From NCBI GenBank assembly GCA_028583685.1, contig JAMXIF010000058.1:14349819-14413818 (forward strand): a stretch of DNA of 64,000 nucleotides, written 5' to 3'. This document shows positions 32,845 to 43,542 of this stretch, piece after piece (within the stretch, counting starts at the first letter, position 1; every line of letters starts with the position of its first letter). A program made the position numbers and the translations under genes. A model generated the notes under the pieces. The model saw only the letters and a program-made list of their open reading frames with translations, was not told the DNA's origin and ran no database searches. The stretch is from Petaurus breviceps papuanus (taxonomy: Eukaryota > Chordata > Mammalia > Diprotodontia > Petauridae).

Positions 32845-32912
32845 GACAGCAGCATTGATGGCAGCAGCAGCAGCAGCATTGATGGCAGCAGCAGCAGCAG
32901 CAGCAGCAATGG
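32845..32912. repeat. CAG-rich higher-order repeat
   Basis: Three successive units of the form GG/GA-(CAG)n-CATTGAT or CAATGG carry 2, 5 and 7 CAGs, in that order. Surrounding sequence to about 33215 is unique and moderately GC-rich. The minus-strand frames here give poly-Leu or poly-Cys and carry no coding signature. Confidence 0.85.
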
Positions 32913-33215
32913 TAGAGCTGCTGGCAGGATTTCTGGGGGAGAACTGAGGACAAAAGGAGAGGAATAGAGGGTGATGGTGGAAGACTTGTGCATGGACTTG
33001 GTCAGCAGAGCTGCCGACCAGAGGGAGCTCTCATTCAGACAGAAGCTTTCTGAGAGCCTTTGTCCAAAGCTTTTTGATTCAGAGAAGTCGCAGGGTGGAA
33101 AAGTGAGGGTTCTGAGTGTAAATCTTGATCTGTCCTGTAACATACCACTTCTTGTCAGTCACCTCAACCTTGGTTCCTTGGAATCAGTGGCCAGCTGGAA
33201 GCCCTGGAGACAGTG

Positions 33216-33335
33216 CTTGCATCAGTCAAATATTTATTAGGTGCTTATTACGAGCATTGTGCTAAGTACTGGGAACACAGATTCAAGCAAAAAGAATGAC
33301 AGTCCCTGCCCTCAAGGAGCTTCCATGCTAAAGGC
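33216..33335 (-). mobile_element. L2 3' end fragment
   Basis: 'cagtcaaatatttattaggt', 'cattgtgctaagtactggga' and 'cagtccctgccctcaaggag'. Confidence 0.9.
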
Positions 33336-33549
33336 AGAAGACCACCTGGGTTTTTGGTAGACATCCTCAAGGACCTCCAGACTTTTATGGCTAGACTTGA
33401 TGATTGGGAGACCATTGCTTCCAAACGACGCAGTTCATTTCCAGAAGTAGCAAGAGAATGGGGATTGAGATGTCCAATCTCCATCTCTCCCAACAGATCC
33501 CACCCAACTTTCTATAAAGTTACAACTCATAGTCAGAAGGTGGGAAAGG

Positions 33550-34020
33550 GGGGACTTGGAATCAAGATTCATAGACTGGGTAGCAGGAGGTCTGGATTTA
33601 ACAGCTAACTAGCTCTGTGAACTTGACCACATCACTTTTGGGCTTTGGTGTTTCCCTCTGTATAATGAGGGAGTTAGTTGATTTAGGTTGATCTCTAAAG
33701 TCTTTTGACTCTAAAATACTCGGTTATATACATTCACAGATTGTTGGAGCTGGAGGACAATTTAGAGATCTCTCTAGACCAAAACACTCACAGACTCAAT
33801 TCAATTTGATGAAAATTTGTGTGGTTATAGCAGAAAGAACATTAGTTTGGAAGAAGGAGGACTTGGGCTTAATTCCTCTCTTTGCCTCTTACAACTTGTG
33901 TGACAATGGCCATGTGTCAGTCTCTCTGGACCTTGGTCTTCTCCTTTGTAAAATGAGGGAGCTAGACTAGATGGTCTCTGAGAGATTTTCTAGCTCTAAA
34001 TTTATGATCTTATGAATCTA
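33550..34020 (+). mobile_element. two tRNA-headed SINEs with CTCTA-type tails
   Basis: The first is 33550-33720 ('gtttccctctgtataatgag', 'gatctctaaagtcttttgac'). A short inverted L3 scrap lies at 33735-33790. The second is 33820-34020 ('gtggttatagcagaaagaac', 'ctagactagatggtctctga', 'ctagctctaaatttatgatc'). Confidence 0.75.
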
Positions 34021-34052
34021 TTAAACATATGTTCTGCAAAAAAAAACTGTGC

Positions 34053-34211
34053 TAAGGTGGCACAGTGTATAGAACACAGGCCTGGAAGTCAGGAGGACCT
34101 GAGTTCAAATTTGACCTCAAACACTTACTAGCTGTGTGACCCTGGACAAGCCACTTATCCCTGATTGCCTCTCCTACCCCCCACCTCCCCAAAAAAGAAG
34201 AAAAAAAAGAA
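34053..34211 (+). mobile_element. marsupial A-tailed SINE, near complete, inserted in L2
   Basis: 'ggtggcacagtgtatagaac', 'aggaggacctgagttcaaat', 'actagctgtgtgaccctgga' and an A-rich end ('ccccaaaaaagaagaaaaaa'). L2 sequence lies on both sides. Confidence 0.9.
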
Positions 34212-34760
34212 CCATGTTAGATATCGGGGATACAAAGAATTAAAACAGTCCCCAATATTGAGGAACTTATATTCTCCTGGAGGATACAAAATATAAACTG
34301 ATAAATGTAAGATAATATGAGGAATGGGAGCACTAATGATTAGGGTATCAGAGAAGGCTTCCTGTGGGAGGTGGAACCTGGTCTGACTCTTGAAAGAAGT
34401 GAAGGGTTCTAATAGGCACAGAACAAGAAGAAAGCTGTGCAGAGTTATGGAGGTTGGATCTAGAATGCTAAGTTCAGGGAACAATTCAGCGGGCTAGTCT
34501 GGGTGAAATGTAGAGTTTATGGAGGGCAAAAATTTGATATCTGTGGAAATGTAGGCTGGAACCATATCGTGAAGGTCTCTGAAAGGTGAAGAGAAGAGTA
34601 TTTTATCCCAAAGGTCATAGGGAGCCATTGAAACTTCTAGAATCAAGGCCCAGTGATGTGGTCAGACTAGCACTTTGGGAAGATTATTCCTATTATTAGG
34701 AAAGGGAAGAATGGAAATAGGGAGACCAAGTAGGAGGCTATTGCATAACAAGAAGGGCTA
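34212..34760 (-). mobile_element. L2 LINE 3' half
   Basis: Inverted L2: 'aaaacagtccccaatattga', 'atcagagaaggcttcctgtg', 'agcgggctagtctgggtgaa', 'catagggagccattgaaact', 'gaccaagtaggaggctattg'. A few bases at 34020-34052 left of the SINE belong to it. Confidence 0.85.
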
Positions 34761-34782
34761 CCACTTTTTCAGAGGTTGGAAC

Positions 34783-35260
34783 TGTGAGAGATAATTTGCA
34801 GTGAAGTTTCCCCATTCTGAAAAACCAAATCTGGAGTGGCTTCAGCATCCACTGGGCCTAAGTTTTGAAGTCACCTGACCTTACAGGAATCTGGGACTTA
34901 GAGCAATGGAGACCCTCCCCAGTGCTACCTCAGCACAAGATATACCAAATAAGGATAAAACTGCCTTCCTGGCCTTGCACTGGACACCCACACGTTTCTG
35001 TGTCCTTTGTCTATGAGATAGATTCCCACGCTTAGGTTGTGGGCCGGCCTCTCTACCAATGAGAGTGAAGGCCAGTTGGGAGTTGTGTTTCTGCTTTAGA
35101 AGGTTATATAACCATGGGCTTGCTTCTACCTGTTGTTCTCTCCCTGGCAGACGCCATTTGAGTGACAGGGGCAGAGAGCCCTTTCTCATCAGAAAGAATA
35201 GATAAACTTTTCTCTACTTTCTTAAGCAGTCTCTAAACTCATTTACTGTGCCGGTGTACA
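34783..35260 (+). mobile_element. probable solo LTR of an endogenous retrovirus-like element
   Basis: A 478-bp block starting TGTGAGAG and ending GTGTACA, with a promoter-like middle: CCAAT at 35056-35060, TTATATAA at 35104-35111, then a U5-like stretch. No internal viral region lies on either side, so it would be a solo LTR and an old fossil. I see no clear target duplication, so the edges and the ERV assignment are tentative. It could instead be unique promoter-like sequence. Confidence 0.4.
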
Positions 35261-35464
35261 CAGCCCAAAGGAAGAAATTGGAGGTGTGCAGCTAGGGGAG
35301 TAAATGCCTTTCCTAAAACACACAGCTCCAATATAAAGTTTTCTATTCCCCTCTTGCCTCCATTCCGGACTTGCCAGGACTTAGGGTGGAGGTGGGGAGT
35401 GGGGTTAGGAAGTGGGTAGCAGTTGTTCTTCCAAAGACAAAAAACAGTGTAGTGGGGCCAAATG

Positions 35465-35625
35465 GAAGGATTTGGAGTCAGGACCTGGGGGTTAGGATAT
35501 TGACTTGCTGCTTGGTATCTGTATGACCTTGGGCAAGTCAATTAACTGCTCTGAGTTTTCATTTCTTCATCAGTAAAAATGAGAGGGCTTGATTAGATAA
35601 AGTTCCTTCCAGCTCTGTGATCTGT
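35465..35625 (+). mobile_element. tRNA-headed SINE with CTCTG-type tail
   Basis: 'gaaggatttggagtcaggac', 'atgaccttgggcaagtcaat', 'gattagataaagttccttcc' and 'agctctgtgatctgtgc'. Confidence 0.75.
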
Positions 35626-35924
35626 GCATGCCATCTGTCCAACTACAGCTAGCCACAATGTGACTTCTACCTCTCTCTTCCAGTGCCGCGCAAAGGGAAC
35701 TGTGAGCATTCAGCAACTCTTCCTTTGGCAACTGGGAAAGTGCCCGGATGCATGCTCTGATGCTGTTATTCAGCAGGAAGAAAGAAGAGAAAGAAAAGGG
35801 AAAAGATATTGTTTGGGTACAATCTGTGTTTGCAATTTTCCACATCGGTTCTTTTTATGAACACTCCAAAAACAAGACAACAGCAGCGGCTGATTCAATA
35901 TGCGCCATGCTGGAAAACAATAAG

Positions 35925-36108
35925 GAAAAAAATAAGGGTTTTTAATAAGCACTTGGAAAGGCTGTAATTAAATCTCGGGCTCTGTTTGGAAAACAAGAAT
36001 CTCATTTAGTGCTTTTGCCCTGGCGCTCCCTAACATCTGCACCCATGTTTTCTGCTGGGCAATTATGGAGGCCTCCGTGGGTTGATTAACAAATACAGGT
36101 GCAGGGAC
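35925..36108. promoter_or_regulatory. possible conserved non-coding element
   Basis: A non-repeat stretch of mixed composition with TAATTAAAT, GGGCAATTATGG and GTTGATTAACAAAT words and balanced GC, unlike the nearby repeats. Judged on texture only. Confidence 0.3.
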
Positions 36109-38030
36109 TAAGCTTAGGAGGGAGATCCCAGGATGAGAGTAGGGACAGAAGGGGCTGTTGTGGGGGGAGAGAGGGGATAGACTTGGCTCTCACCCCACAC
36201 AGGTGTGGAAGAGGCTTCTGGGAGCTGGGGAAGGTTCAGGGTTCTGCGTAGAGCTAGGGAAAAGGTGGAGGTTGAGAAAGAATGTAAAGGGGGTAGTGAT
36301 GTGACATACTTTTGAAGAAGGGGGATATTATTCTGTCTTATTTAACCTGGTTATGGTAAGACTTCACAGAGACAGAGGGAAGGTCAAGATGACTGTTACA
36401 GTGCCTTCCATTGTTAGGATTCAAGGACTTTCCAGGAGGTGAATAAGTTTTCTGGGAGAAAAAAAGAGACAGTAGCCAGGATGCATGAGCAGAAGTGGGA
36501 AAATGATCCAGGTGGCAGGGATTGCCCACAGGCCTTCTCCTTTTAAGCAAGGATATCAAAAGGTTAGTTGGATGACTTCCTACTTCACCCATTTCATAAT
36601 GTAAGCTCTGGACTTTTTCAAAGCCAATATTCCTTCTTAGTTCCCCTGTCTCTGTCCATGTCATAACTCTCATGATATCTCTGGTTCGTGTTATAAATAT
36701 GCTCAGTTTTCTCCCTTATTTGCCCCAGGGTTGCACACCTGGAACTCATTCCTATGAGTGTGGTCTTGGGTCTGAGTAGCTCCTGGTTGGGAATGACTGG
36801 TGGGAGAAGTGAATGCTAATTCTTAGTGTGGAATATTGTCCTAGGGCTGGAAATGGAGGGAAGGGGAGCACTTGAGCACAGATTGACCTTCCACATGATG
36901 GGGAAATATTTGGGGACTGATATGACACAAAGAGGCCCTGGTATGTCTTGAGAGGTCGACTTGACTGTGCTGTTTGGGAAAGCTGAAATAGGGAGGTAGG
37001 TGTAGAGCACTTAGCACTCTCTGAACTTGTGACCTCTACTCTGGGATGGTTGAACACCTTGCTGGAAAGGGCATCCCTAGGACGGGCTGGGAGGATCTAA
37101 TTACTCTGGCCCCTTTGCCTGCTTACTCACCATCCCTTCCCATACCCATGGATCTGAACCCAGGTTTCAAATCTGGCCCTTCTTTTGAGTTGCTCTGGGA
37201 TCTTAGGAAAGTGCCTCTCACTCTCAGGGCCTCAAGGACAAAAGAAGTTGCTGTCCAATTTCCTGGTGCTACATTATAGCTTTGAGATTCTCATCCTCTC
37301 TTTGTTGCTGTATCTCCTTTCTAGCTAGACACTGGATACAGCCTCTTCTCTCCTCTCCATCTTTCCTTGACAAAGGGACTGAGGGTGGATTTTCCCTGAG
37401 CCAGCTGGACGATTCCTTGTTTAGTATACTCTTAGCAACTCCCAAGCCTGAATGCCAGGGTTCCTGGGGAAGATCTACAGCTTAACAGAACAGCCAGCTG
37501 CCTCACCTGCTACCCAGTGTAGGCGCCACTGGTTTACTGAATTAAGGAGAGGATCTTTCTCTCTTTCTTTCTTTTTCTTTTTGGATGGTGGGAGGGAGCT
37601 CTGGGGAAGGCAGCCAGCCATGTTCCCCATCTCAATAGTACTGCTCTGAATACTGATACTGCCAATGCTGCTGCTTCTCCTGAGATCCAGCAAGTACAGG
37701 AAGGATGGAGTCTCCCTGCCTAGATCTCTGGAAGATGGGGAACAAATAGAGGGAAAGAAGATGGCCTCCCCCTAAATTAATTTATATTCTTGGAGCACAA
37801 CTCACTTAGCGGTATATCCTGCCATCAGTAAGCCAATGCAAACAGTAATAAGCCAGATGAAGTAGAAAGTAGGTCATGCCTATAATTCAGAGACATCCTA
37901 CATGGCGCAGCCATATGCAGCAGAAACAGTTAACCATAAATCCTTTGCCCAACCTCCTCCAAGCTTCTGAAGGACCCTGAGAGGGCATTGAATAACATGA
38001 TTGAAAACACATCTTGGTCTCCGTCTCCTG
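36109..38030. other. unique sequence without a recognised gene
   Basis: No clear repeat except a possible diverged SINE at 37140-37270 ('gatctgaacccaggtttcaa'). Several open frames of 65-111 codons exist on both strands but none shows a domain, signal or splice pattern. Confidence 0.4.
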
Positions 38031-38034
38031 GGGA

Positions 38035-38170
38035 GCTTCAGTTGCTGAACAGGAACCGTCTGCCACTCCCTCGCTGTGTGACCCTGGGCAAGTCACTTCA
38101 CTTTATCTATAACATGATGGGGTTGGATTAGATGATTTCTTAGTTTTGGTCCAGCTCTAGAAATCTGCAT
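38035..38170 (+). mobile_element. SINE with CTCTA-type tail, 3' part
   Basis: 'gctgtgtgaccctgggcaag', 'ggggttggattagatgattt' and 'ggtccagctctagaaatctg'. Confidence 0.8.
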
Positions 38171-38209
38171 GCAATTTTGCATTCTCATTTATTCTCACTA
38201 GGAGAAAAA

Positions 38210-38390
38210 GAGGAAGGTCTGACAAATATTGGCTTTGACACATACTGGCTGTGAAACCTTGGGTAAGTCCCTTAAAGCCTTGATGCCCTGGGTAACTTTC
38301 TAAGACTATAATTTACAGAGAAGGCGTTCACCTGCATTGGTGAAGGAAGTAGTCTGAAATCGCAGGTCCAATCTATTTTAACCCTGTCCT
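38210..38390 (+). mobile_element. SINE with tail type D, copy 4
   Basis: 'acatactggctgtgaaacct', 'tgggtaagtcccttaaagcc', then tail D: 'ctaagactataatttacaga', 'gaaggcgttcacctgcattg', 'gaaatcgcaggtccaatc'. Confidence 0.75.
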
Positions 38391-39989
38391 ATGAGGAAAA
38401 GAGCAGGGATTGTTTCCCTTTTTATGGATATGGTTACATCATACTCACGGTCCAAGCAGTGTTCTCCATGTGTGATCACTTTTTTTTTTTTGCCATTGTG
38501 TTGGTGACATAGTCTAAAATTTAGGCTGCTCACATGGAACCTTGTGTCATTAGGATCTGTGAGATAATAGAGATTCAGGATTCTTGAAGTGGGCTTCTAT
38601 TGACATTCTAGGGTTAGGCTAGTGTTTGTCTGAGTGGGCGGGGTTGAAAAGATTAAAGAGTGACCTTCCCTCCTTTTCACATAGTTGGGTCTATAGTTAA
38701 GAGTTAGCTGTTACCCTGGGTTAGCAAAACCTGCTGCTTGGGTTCTTGTGTATTGTAGTAACATGGCATTGGATGTTAAGTGTCCTGCTGGGTTACTATG
38801 AAGAGAAAGGTCAATGGGCATGGTCTCTGCCACCATGAACTTACATTCTAAAGGAGAAAACACATAGATATGGACGGCCTGATACACATACCAAATGATG
38901 ATATCTACAGAAAGCTGAGGCTATTGCAAAATCCCGTCCCATGATCAGTAGGTCTTGATTTAAAATAATTTCACTTTTCCACCTCTCTCCCCTCAAATTC
39001 GTCTCCCCTCTGCCTCCTTCTCTGTTGACTTCCAATGTCATTTACAGAAACACACACAGAATTCCCCCAAGTTACTGTTTTGTGATGGCACCTTTGTTGG
39101 TCAGGGAATGAAAGGGCCAGAGGTCATGTGGTAAGCCTGGAACTGAACCCATTCCAGAGCCATGACTGTCCTTTGGTAGAAGGAGATGGAGGGAGGGAAG
39201 AGAGAAGGAGAGGGGAAAAGCATTTATTAAGCACCCATTATGTGCCAACAGTGGGCTAAGTGCTTTACAAGTATTACTGAATTTGATCTCATTTGGGAAT
39301 TTTGAGGGCAGCATCAGGAGACATAACGAAAGAGCTAGAAGAACATTACTTCTTCTTAGGACATCTAAGGGTTGGGGCTTCATATACAAAGGCTGAGGAT
39401 GTCCTGGGGAAGTGGGGTCATTTTCATGGATGCTATCATGGCTATCCAAGCTCTCACCCTTGCTGTGCTTTCCACAGCAGGGGTTAACAGCATTTGTACC
39501 ATGAGGATCACTAGGAGGCCTAAGTGAGTGACCAGAACAGGAAGATGGAAGAAAAACAAAGAGGAGAGAAGGAAGAGAAAGGAGAGCAGATGATATGGTA
39601 GCATTAATAGCCTCACACGATCCACAGTGCTATAAAGGTGTCCAGACTACGATAGGATCCATCCTATCTATACCCATCTAGAAGAAAGTTGTCCTTAGAA
39701 TGCCTAGAGCCAGGGTAGTTCTGATTCCTCATTTGCTTGTCCTATTTTAAACAATTGTTACCCCTTCCCTCTTCATTGTAGGACTCAAGAAAGTCCTGTG
39801 GCAGTGTGGCCTGGTTTCTAATTTTACTATAGTGTCCGGAATTTTCCTCCAGATCTTACCCCAAATTACAGACATTTTCTTTTTAATTCCCACTAATGTT
39901 TTACTTCCCTGGTAACTTTAGGAGACATTTATAACACTGGTGCTGCTTAGTGGTGCCCTCAGTGGGGAGTCTGTCTGGATTTAGGGTCA
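38391..39989. other. mostly unique sequence with small L2/MIR pieces
   Basis: Inverted L2 traces are visible at 38810-38880 ('ggtctctgccaccatgaact') and 39210-39300 ('aagcatttattaagcaccca'). A run of T lies at 38478-38490. No gene is seen. Confidence 0.45.
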
Positions 39990-40090
39990 TAATTAAAAAA
40001 TGCTAAAATTGGAAGAAAATTTGGAGACCTAGTTCACTTCTCTTACTTTACAGATGAAGCAACGAAGCCCAGAGAATGAAAGTGACTCTT
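39990..40090 (-). mobile_element. MIR-type SINE fragment, minus strand
   Basis: 'ttggagacctagttcacttc', 'actttacagatgaagcaacg' and 'aagcccagagaatgaaag'. Confidence 0.6.
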
Positions 40091-40564
40091 AGCTCTCCTT
40101 ATCTCTCTTCTCACTAGAATGTTTGGGATAAGAAAAAAACCTCAGCCATTTAGGTTAACTTTTCCTGCCCCAATTTGGAAAGTTCTGTCCTCCGGCTAAT
40201 CCCCTCTTAACTGGGGCAGAGACAGCAGAGAGTTTGCTTTAACCTTGCTCCATCCTGAGCTCAGACCTTTCAGCCTGTCAGGAGATCAGCCCAATTTCCC
40301 TCCCTCAGCCCTAGCTCTGAGGCAAGCAATTACACGGAAGGGTTTGTGTATAGAAGTCTCAGGGCCATTCCAGAATCAAGCTTCTTTGCAGGAGATTCGA
40401 ATAATCCCCAGCCCATCACCTGCAAATTGACATTCTGGCAGCTGAGTGAGTAGGACAAGCCCTGTAAGAGACACTGTACTCTCTTATTCCAGAAATCGAT
40501 TCTATTTTGCAGCAAATGCACCCCTGGTTTCTCTCTCCCGAGTCCACTCTTCATCTTCCTCTGC

Positions 40565-40879
40565 AGGATATCATGTTCAGTTGACATAGCCAGTATGAGG
40601 AATTCTCTGACCATTTACCTCCTCACTGCTCTGCTGCAAGCTTCCTTACTTTCCCTATCTTATGGGCTCAGAGATCCATTTGGATTCCCACCAGGAAGCA
40701 TCAGGAGCAGTCCTTGCCCCAAAGTAGTTGTTTCAATATCTAGCTCCATTCGAAGTGGTTGGAACCCTGTTGTTCAGACCCCTTTGCCTAACAGCCTAAT
40801 CCTTGGTTGTTCAGACTGTTGGGCATGGAGTCCTAACTCTTTGTTGCCCATAGTTGAATCCTTGCTCCTCCCCATTTAA
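40565..40879 (+). CDS. speculative exon with a signal-peptide-like open frame (unrecognised)
   Basis: A long pyrimidine tract ending CTTCCTCTGCAG|GATATC just before 40565 is an excellent splice acceptor. An ATG at 40595 (A at -3) opens a 94-residue frame to a stop ending at 40879. The first residues, MRNSLTIYLLTALLQASLLS, look like a signal peptide: one Arg, a hydrophobic run, then SLSYG as a plausible cleavage zone. The rest (LRDPFGFPPG, WNPVVQTPLPN, CSDCWAWSPN) matches no family I know. No strong donor or nearby polyadenylation signal is seen before a SINE at 41005. It could be chance. Confidence 0.2.
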   Translation, partial: RISCSVDIASMRNSLTIYLLTALLQASLLSLSYGLRDPFGFPPGSIRSSPCPKVVVSISSSIRSGWNPVVQTPLPNSLILGCSDCWAWSPNSLLPIVESLLLPI

Positions 40880-41004
40880 GAGTTGTCCTGAACTTGGTCT
40901 CATGCCTGGACCTTACAAGTCCTACCTGTCCCTCTGTGGGTTGATTGAATGCCCCAAACTTGACATCTTGCTAGACTGGACTGATGACTCTTACCTTAGC
41001 TGAC

Positions 41005-41215
41005 TCAGCATCGTGAAGTAGAAAAAGCTGACCTGACTTGAGTTTGAATCCTGGCTCTAAATTTTCTGAGTGGACGACCTTGGGCAAGTCAGTTCACCTT
41101 TAACATGCCTCATTTCCTCAAGGATAATACTTATATGATTCATTTCATTGTATTGGTGTGAACAGTATAGCTATATGTAAATAAATGCAAGCTATTATTA
41201 GTATAATTTTTCATC
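41005..41215 (+). mobile_element. MIR-type SINE
   Basis: 'gtttgaatcctggctctaaa', 'gaccttgggcaagtcagttc' and 'aaataaatgcaagctattat'. Positions 41216-41604 are unclassified. Confidence 0.8.
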
Positions 41216-41604
41216 TGCTGCAGTCCTACTGGGATGTATCATCATGGTGTGGAGGTGATCCCAAAGGCTATGCCAGTATAATGGGAGTTCTGGCAAGTCT
41301 TACCCAGATGGAGAAGATTCAAGCATCGTTCTAGCAGCAGACTTTGTGTCTGCCATCCAAGGACCAACTTAGTTAAGATTGGAGAGGCTCATCACCAGAA
41401 GGTTGGCCACCAGGTGATGAATTTCTTTGGCCCAATCACTCACGAAACAGTCTGCTAAGGCATAGAGGGGCTGCAGTTTGTCTCCATGGAATAAGTACTC
41501 ACACCTATTCATCATATTTGTGATTAAATCATGTATCCCTTGAAGTTTTAAAGTTTTATTTTTTACCTCCAGGGCACTTGACTTCTAGGACTAGGGGTAG
41601 TGGT

Positions 41605-42065
41605 GGGAGTAGCAGGGAACAATCATTTAAGTGTTTACTATATGCCAGGCACTATGCTAAATACTTACAATACCATCTTACTTGCTTCTCAATAACTCTG
41701 TTAGGTAGGTGCGCTTCTTATCCCACTTTTATAGTTAAGGAAACTGAGGCAACCAGAGTTTAAATGATTTGCCTAAAGGTCATGTAGCTAGTAAATGCCT
41801 GAAGTTAGATTTAACTCAGGTCTTTGTGACTCCACGAGCAATGATTTATGCGGGTGGTTAGGTGGCACAGTGAACAGAGCACTGACCCTGGAGTCAGGAG
41901 GACCTGAGTTCAAATCCAGCTTCAGAGACTTAACACTTACTAGCCATGTGACCTTGGGCAAGTCACTTAACCCCAACTGCCCTCTGAAAAAAGCAAAAAA
42001 AAGCAACCCCCCACAAAAACAAAAAACAACCCCCCCCCAATGATTTATCCACTGTACTTCCAGCT
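41605..42065 (-). mobile_element. MIR-type SINE with L2-like tail, minus strand, split by a younger SINE
   Basis: 'gtttactatatgccaggcac', 'tgttaggtaggtgcgcttct', 'taaggaaactgaggcaacca', 'gatttaactcaggtctttgt'; it resumes after 42048 with 'ccactgtacttccagctga'. Confidence 0.85.
41850..42037 (+). mobile_element. marsupial A-tailed SINE, complete, with 11-bp target duplication
   Basis: 'ggttaggtggcacagtgaac', 'cctggagtcaggaggacctg', 'gaccttgggcaagtcactta' and a long A/C-rich tail. CAATGATTTAT flanks it at 41839-41849 and 42038-42048, inside the older MIR. Confidence 0.95.
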
Positions 42066-42479
42066 GACTGGGATGCCTCTGGTGTGGTCAGGTAGGGAAG
42101 ACCAAGGTGCTTTGTCTTCTATCATTGTCTTGGCTGACTCTTGCTAGAGCACCATACCTTTGATCACTAGGAAGCATCTTTTTTATGACCTATAAGTTGG
42201 GATACAGTCAGAGAATGGGGATAGATGTTGAGACAAGAACGTAGTTGTAGAGTTGTGGCTTCTTTCTTCCATCAACCTTTGATGGCTTGCTATGAATTCA
42301 CCTCACCTCTTTTTGACTCAGTCTCATTGTTGGCATAAAACATATCTATTGCTTACATATATTTTTTATTTTCCCAAGAGCATGGGATGGGAAATTTTTG
42401 AAAGGGGAAGCAATTATAAGGATGGGGAGGTGGGTTTCTGTTTCTATATATACTGGACTTTTCAAAGAGAGTTGATTTA

Positions 42480-42712
42480 AGGGAAATAGCACTGGCTTTC
42501 ATCTTAGAAGATTTGGGTTAATTTTCTTACATTGATGATTACCAGCTATGTGACTCTGAACAAGTAACACAATCTTTCTGAGCCTCAGTTTCTTCTCCCT
42601 ATAAAATGGGAATAATAAAATTTATAATGTATTGTGAGGAAAAGAATTTTTTCCATAAAGCTTAAAGTGCTATAGAAACATGAATTGTTATTCATTGTGT
42701 GACTCTCAGTTA
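42480..42712 (+). mobile_element. MIR-type SINE
   Basis: 'gaaatagcactggctttcat', 'accagctatgtgactctgaa', 'ctgagcctcagtttcttctc' and 'tataaaatgggaataataaa'. Confidence 0.8.
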
Positions 42713-42734
42713 TTTACTTAAAACCTTTAGACTT

Positions 42735-42822
42735 TGGGGCAGCTAGGTGGCACAGTGAATAGAGCACTGGCCCTGGAGTCAGGAGGACCTGAGTTCAAAT
42801 CCCGCCTCACACACTTAATTAG
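42735..42822 (+). mobile_element. marsupial A-tailed SINE, 3'-truncated
   Basis: 'ggggcagctaggtggcacag', 'tgaatagagcactggccctg', 'gacctgagttcaaatcccgc'. It is close to what I take as consensus but stops after 'cacacacttaatta'. Confidence 0.9.
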
Positions 42823-42887
42823 TTTGGTGCTCTAGCTCCAGCAATTGAACTTTTATTTCCTACTACAAGGAGTTCCAAACACTTGGG

Positions 42888-43010
42888 AAATAGCTGGGAG
42901 CCTGGGTAGGTAACTTGGAAGTGAGAGCAGAGGCCAGATTTGAACTCAGGAAGAGGAACCTTCCTGACTGCAGGCCCACCACCGTATCTATTGTGCCACC
43001 TAGCCTAAAT
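42888..43010 (-). mobile_element. MAR1-like SINE head half
   Basis: 'ggccagatttgaactcagga', 'agaggaaccttcctgactgc' and 'ctattgtgccacctagcc'. Confidence 0.8.
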
Positions 43011-43542
43011 GGAGTTTTTCCTTTCTGGAGTATTGGACTTGGTAATGAATGGAAAGAGTAGTCTGGGTTATATCCGTGGATGCTTCTGTTTTTATTCTTC
43101 AATTACTAGTTTAATTAAACTGTGTGTTTACAGTCATGACCCCATGATTCAAGGTGGATAAATGAAGCAGGAGGAGAGGGAAGGCCAAGGGAGAGGTGTG
43201 GTCCAATTGTAAGGGAGCATAATACATCATTCTCTGTAACTAGGTAAGAGAAGGACTTAGGAGAGGAAGAATGGGACTCAGGGTAGAACTGATAGAACTT
43301 TTGTGCACAGTTAAATTCCAGGGTTCTGCCTAATGTTAGAGAACCAGAAATTGGTGACAATTCCCCCAGCCTTTCACATTCTACTGGGAGACCTTAACAT
43401 GCCCATAGATAACTAAATAAAAGTACAGGTAGGGGCTGGACCAGTGATTTCACTGGTACAAGGAGCTCCTGGTCAGGGCCTTCCTCTCTTGAGGGAGAAT
43501 GGAATCTTCTCTGTAACCTCTAGTGTTATGCAGTTGCCTGTA

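Noticed and set aside
32687-33143. Poly-Cys and poly-Leu frames on the minus strand
   Set aside because: They are translations of the CAG repeat. No start context, splice signals or similarity support a gene.
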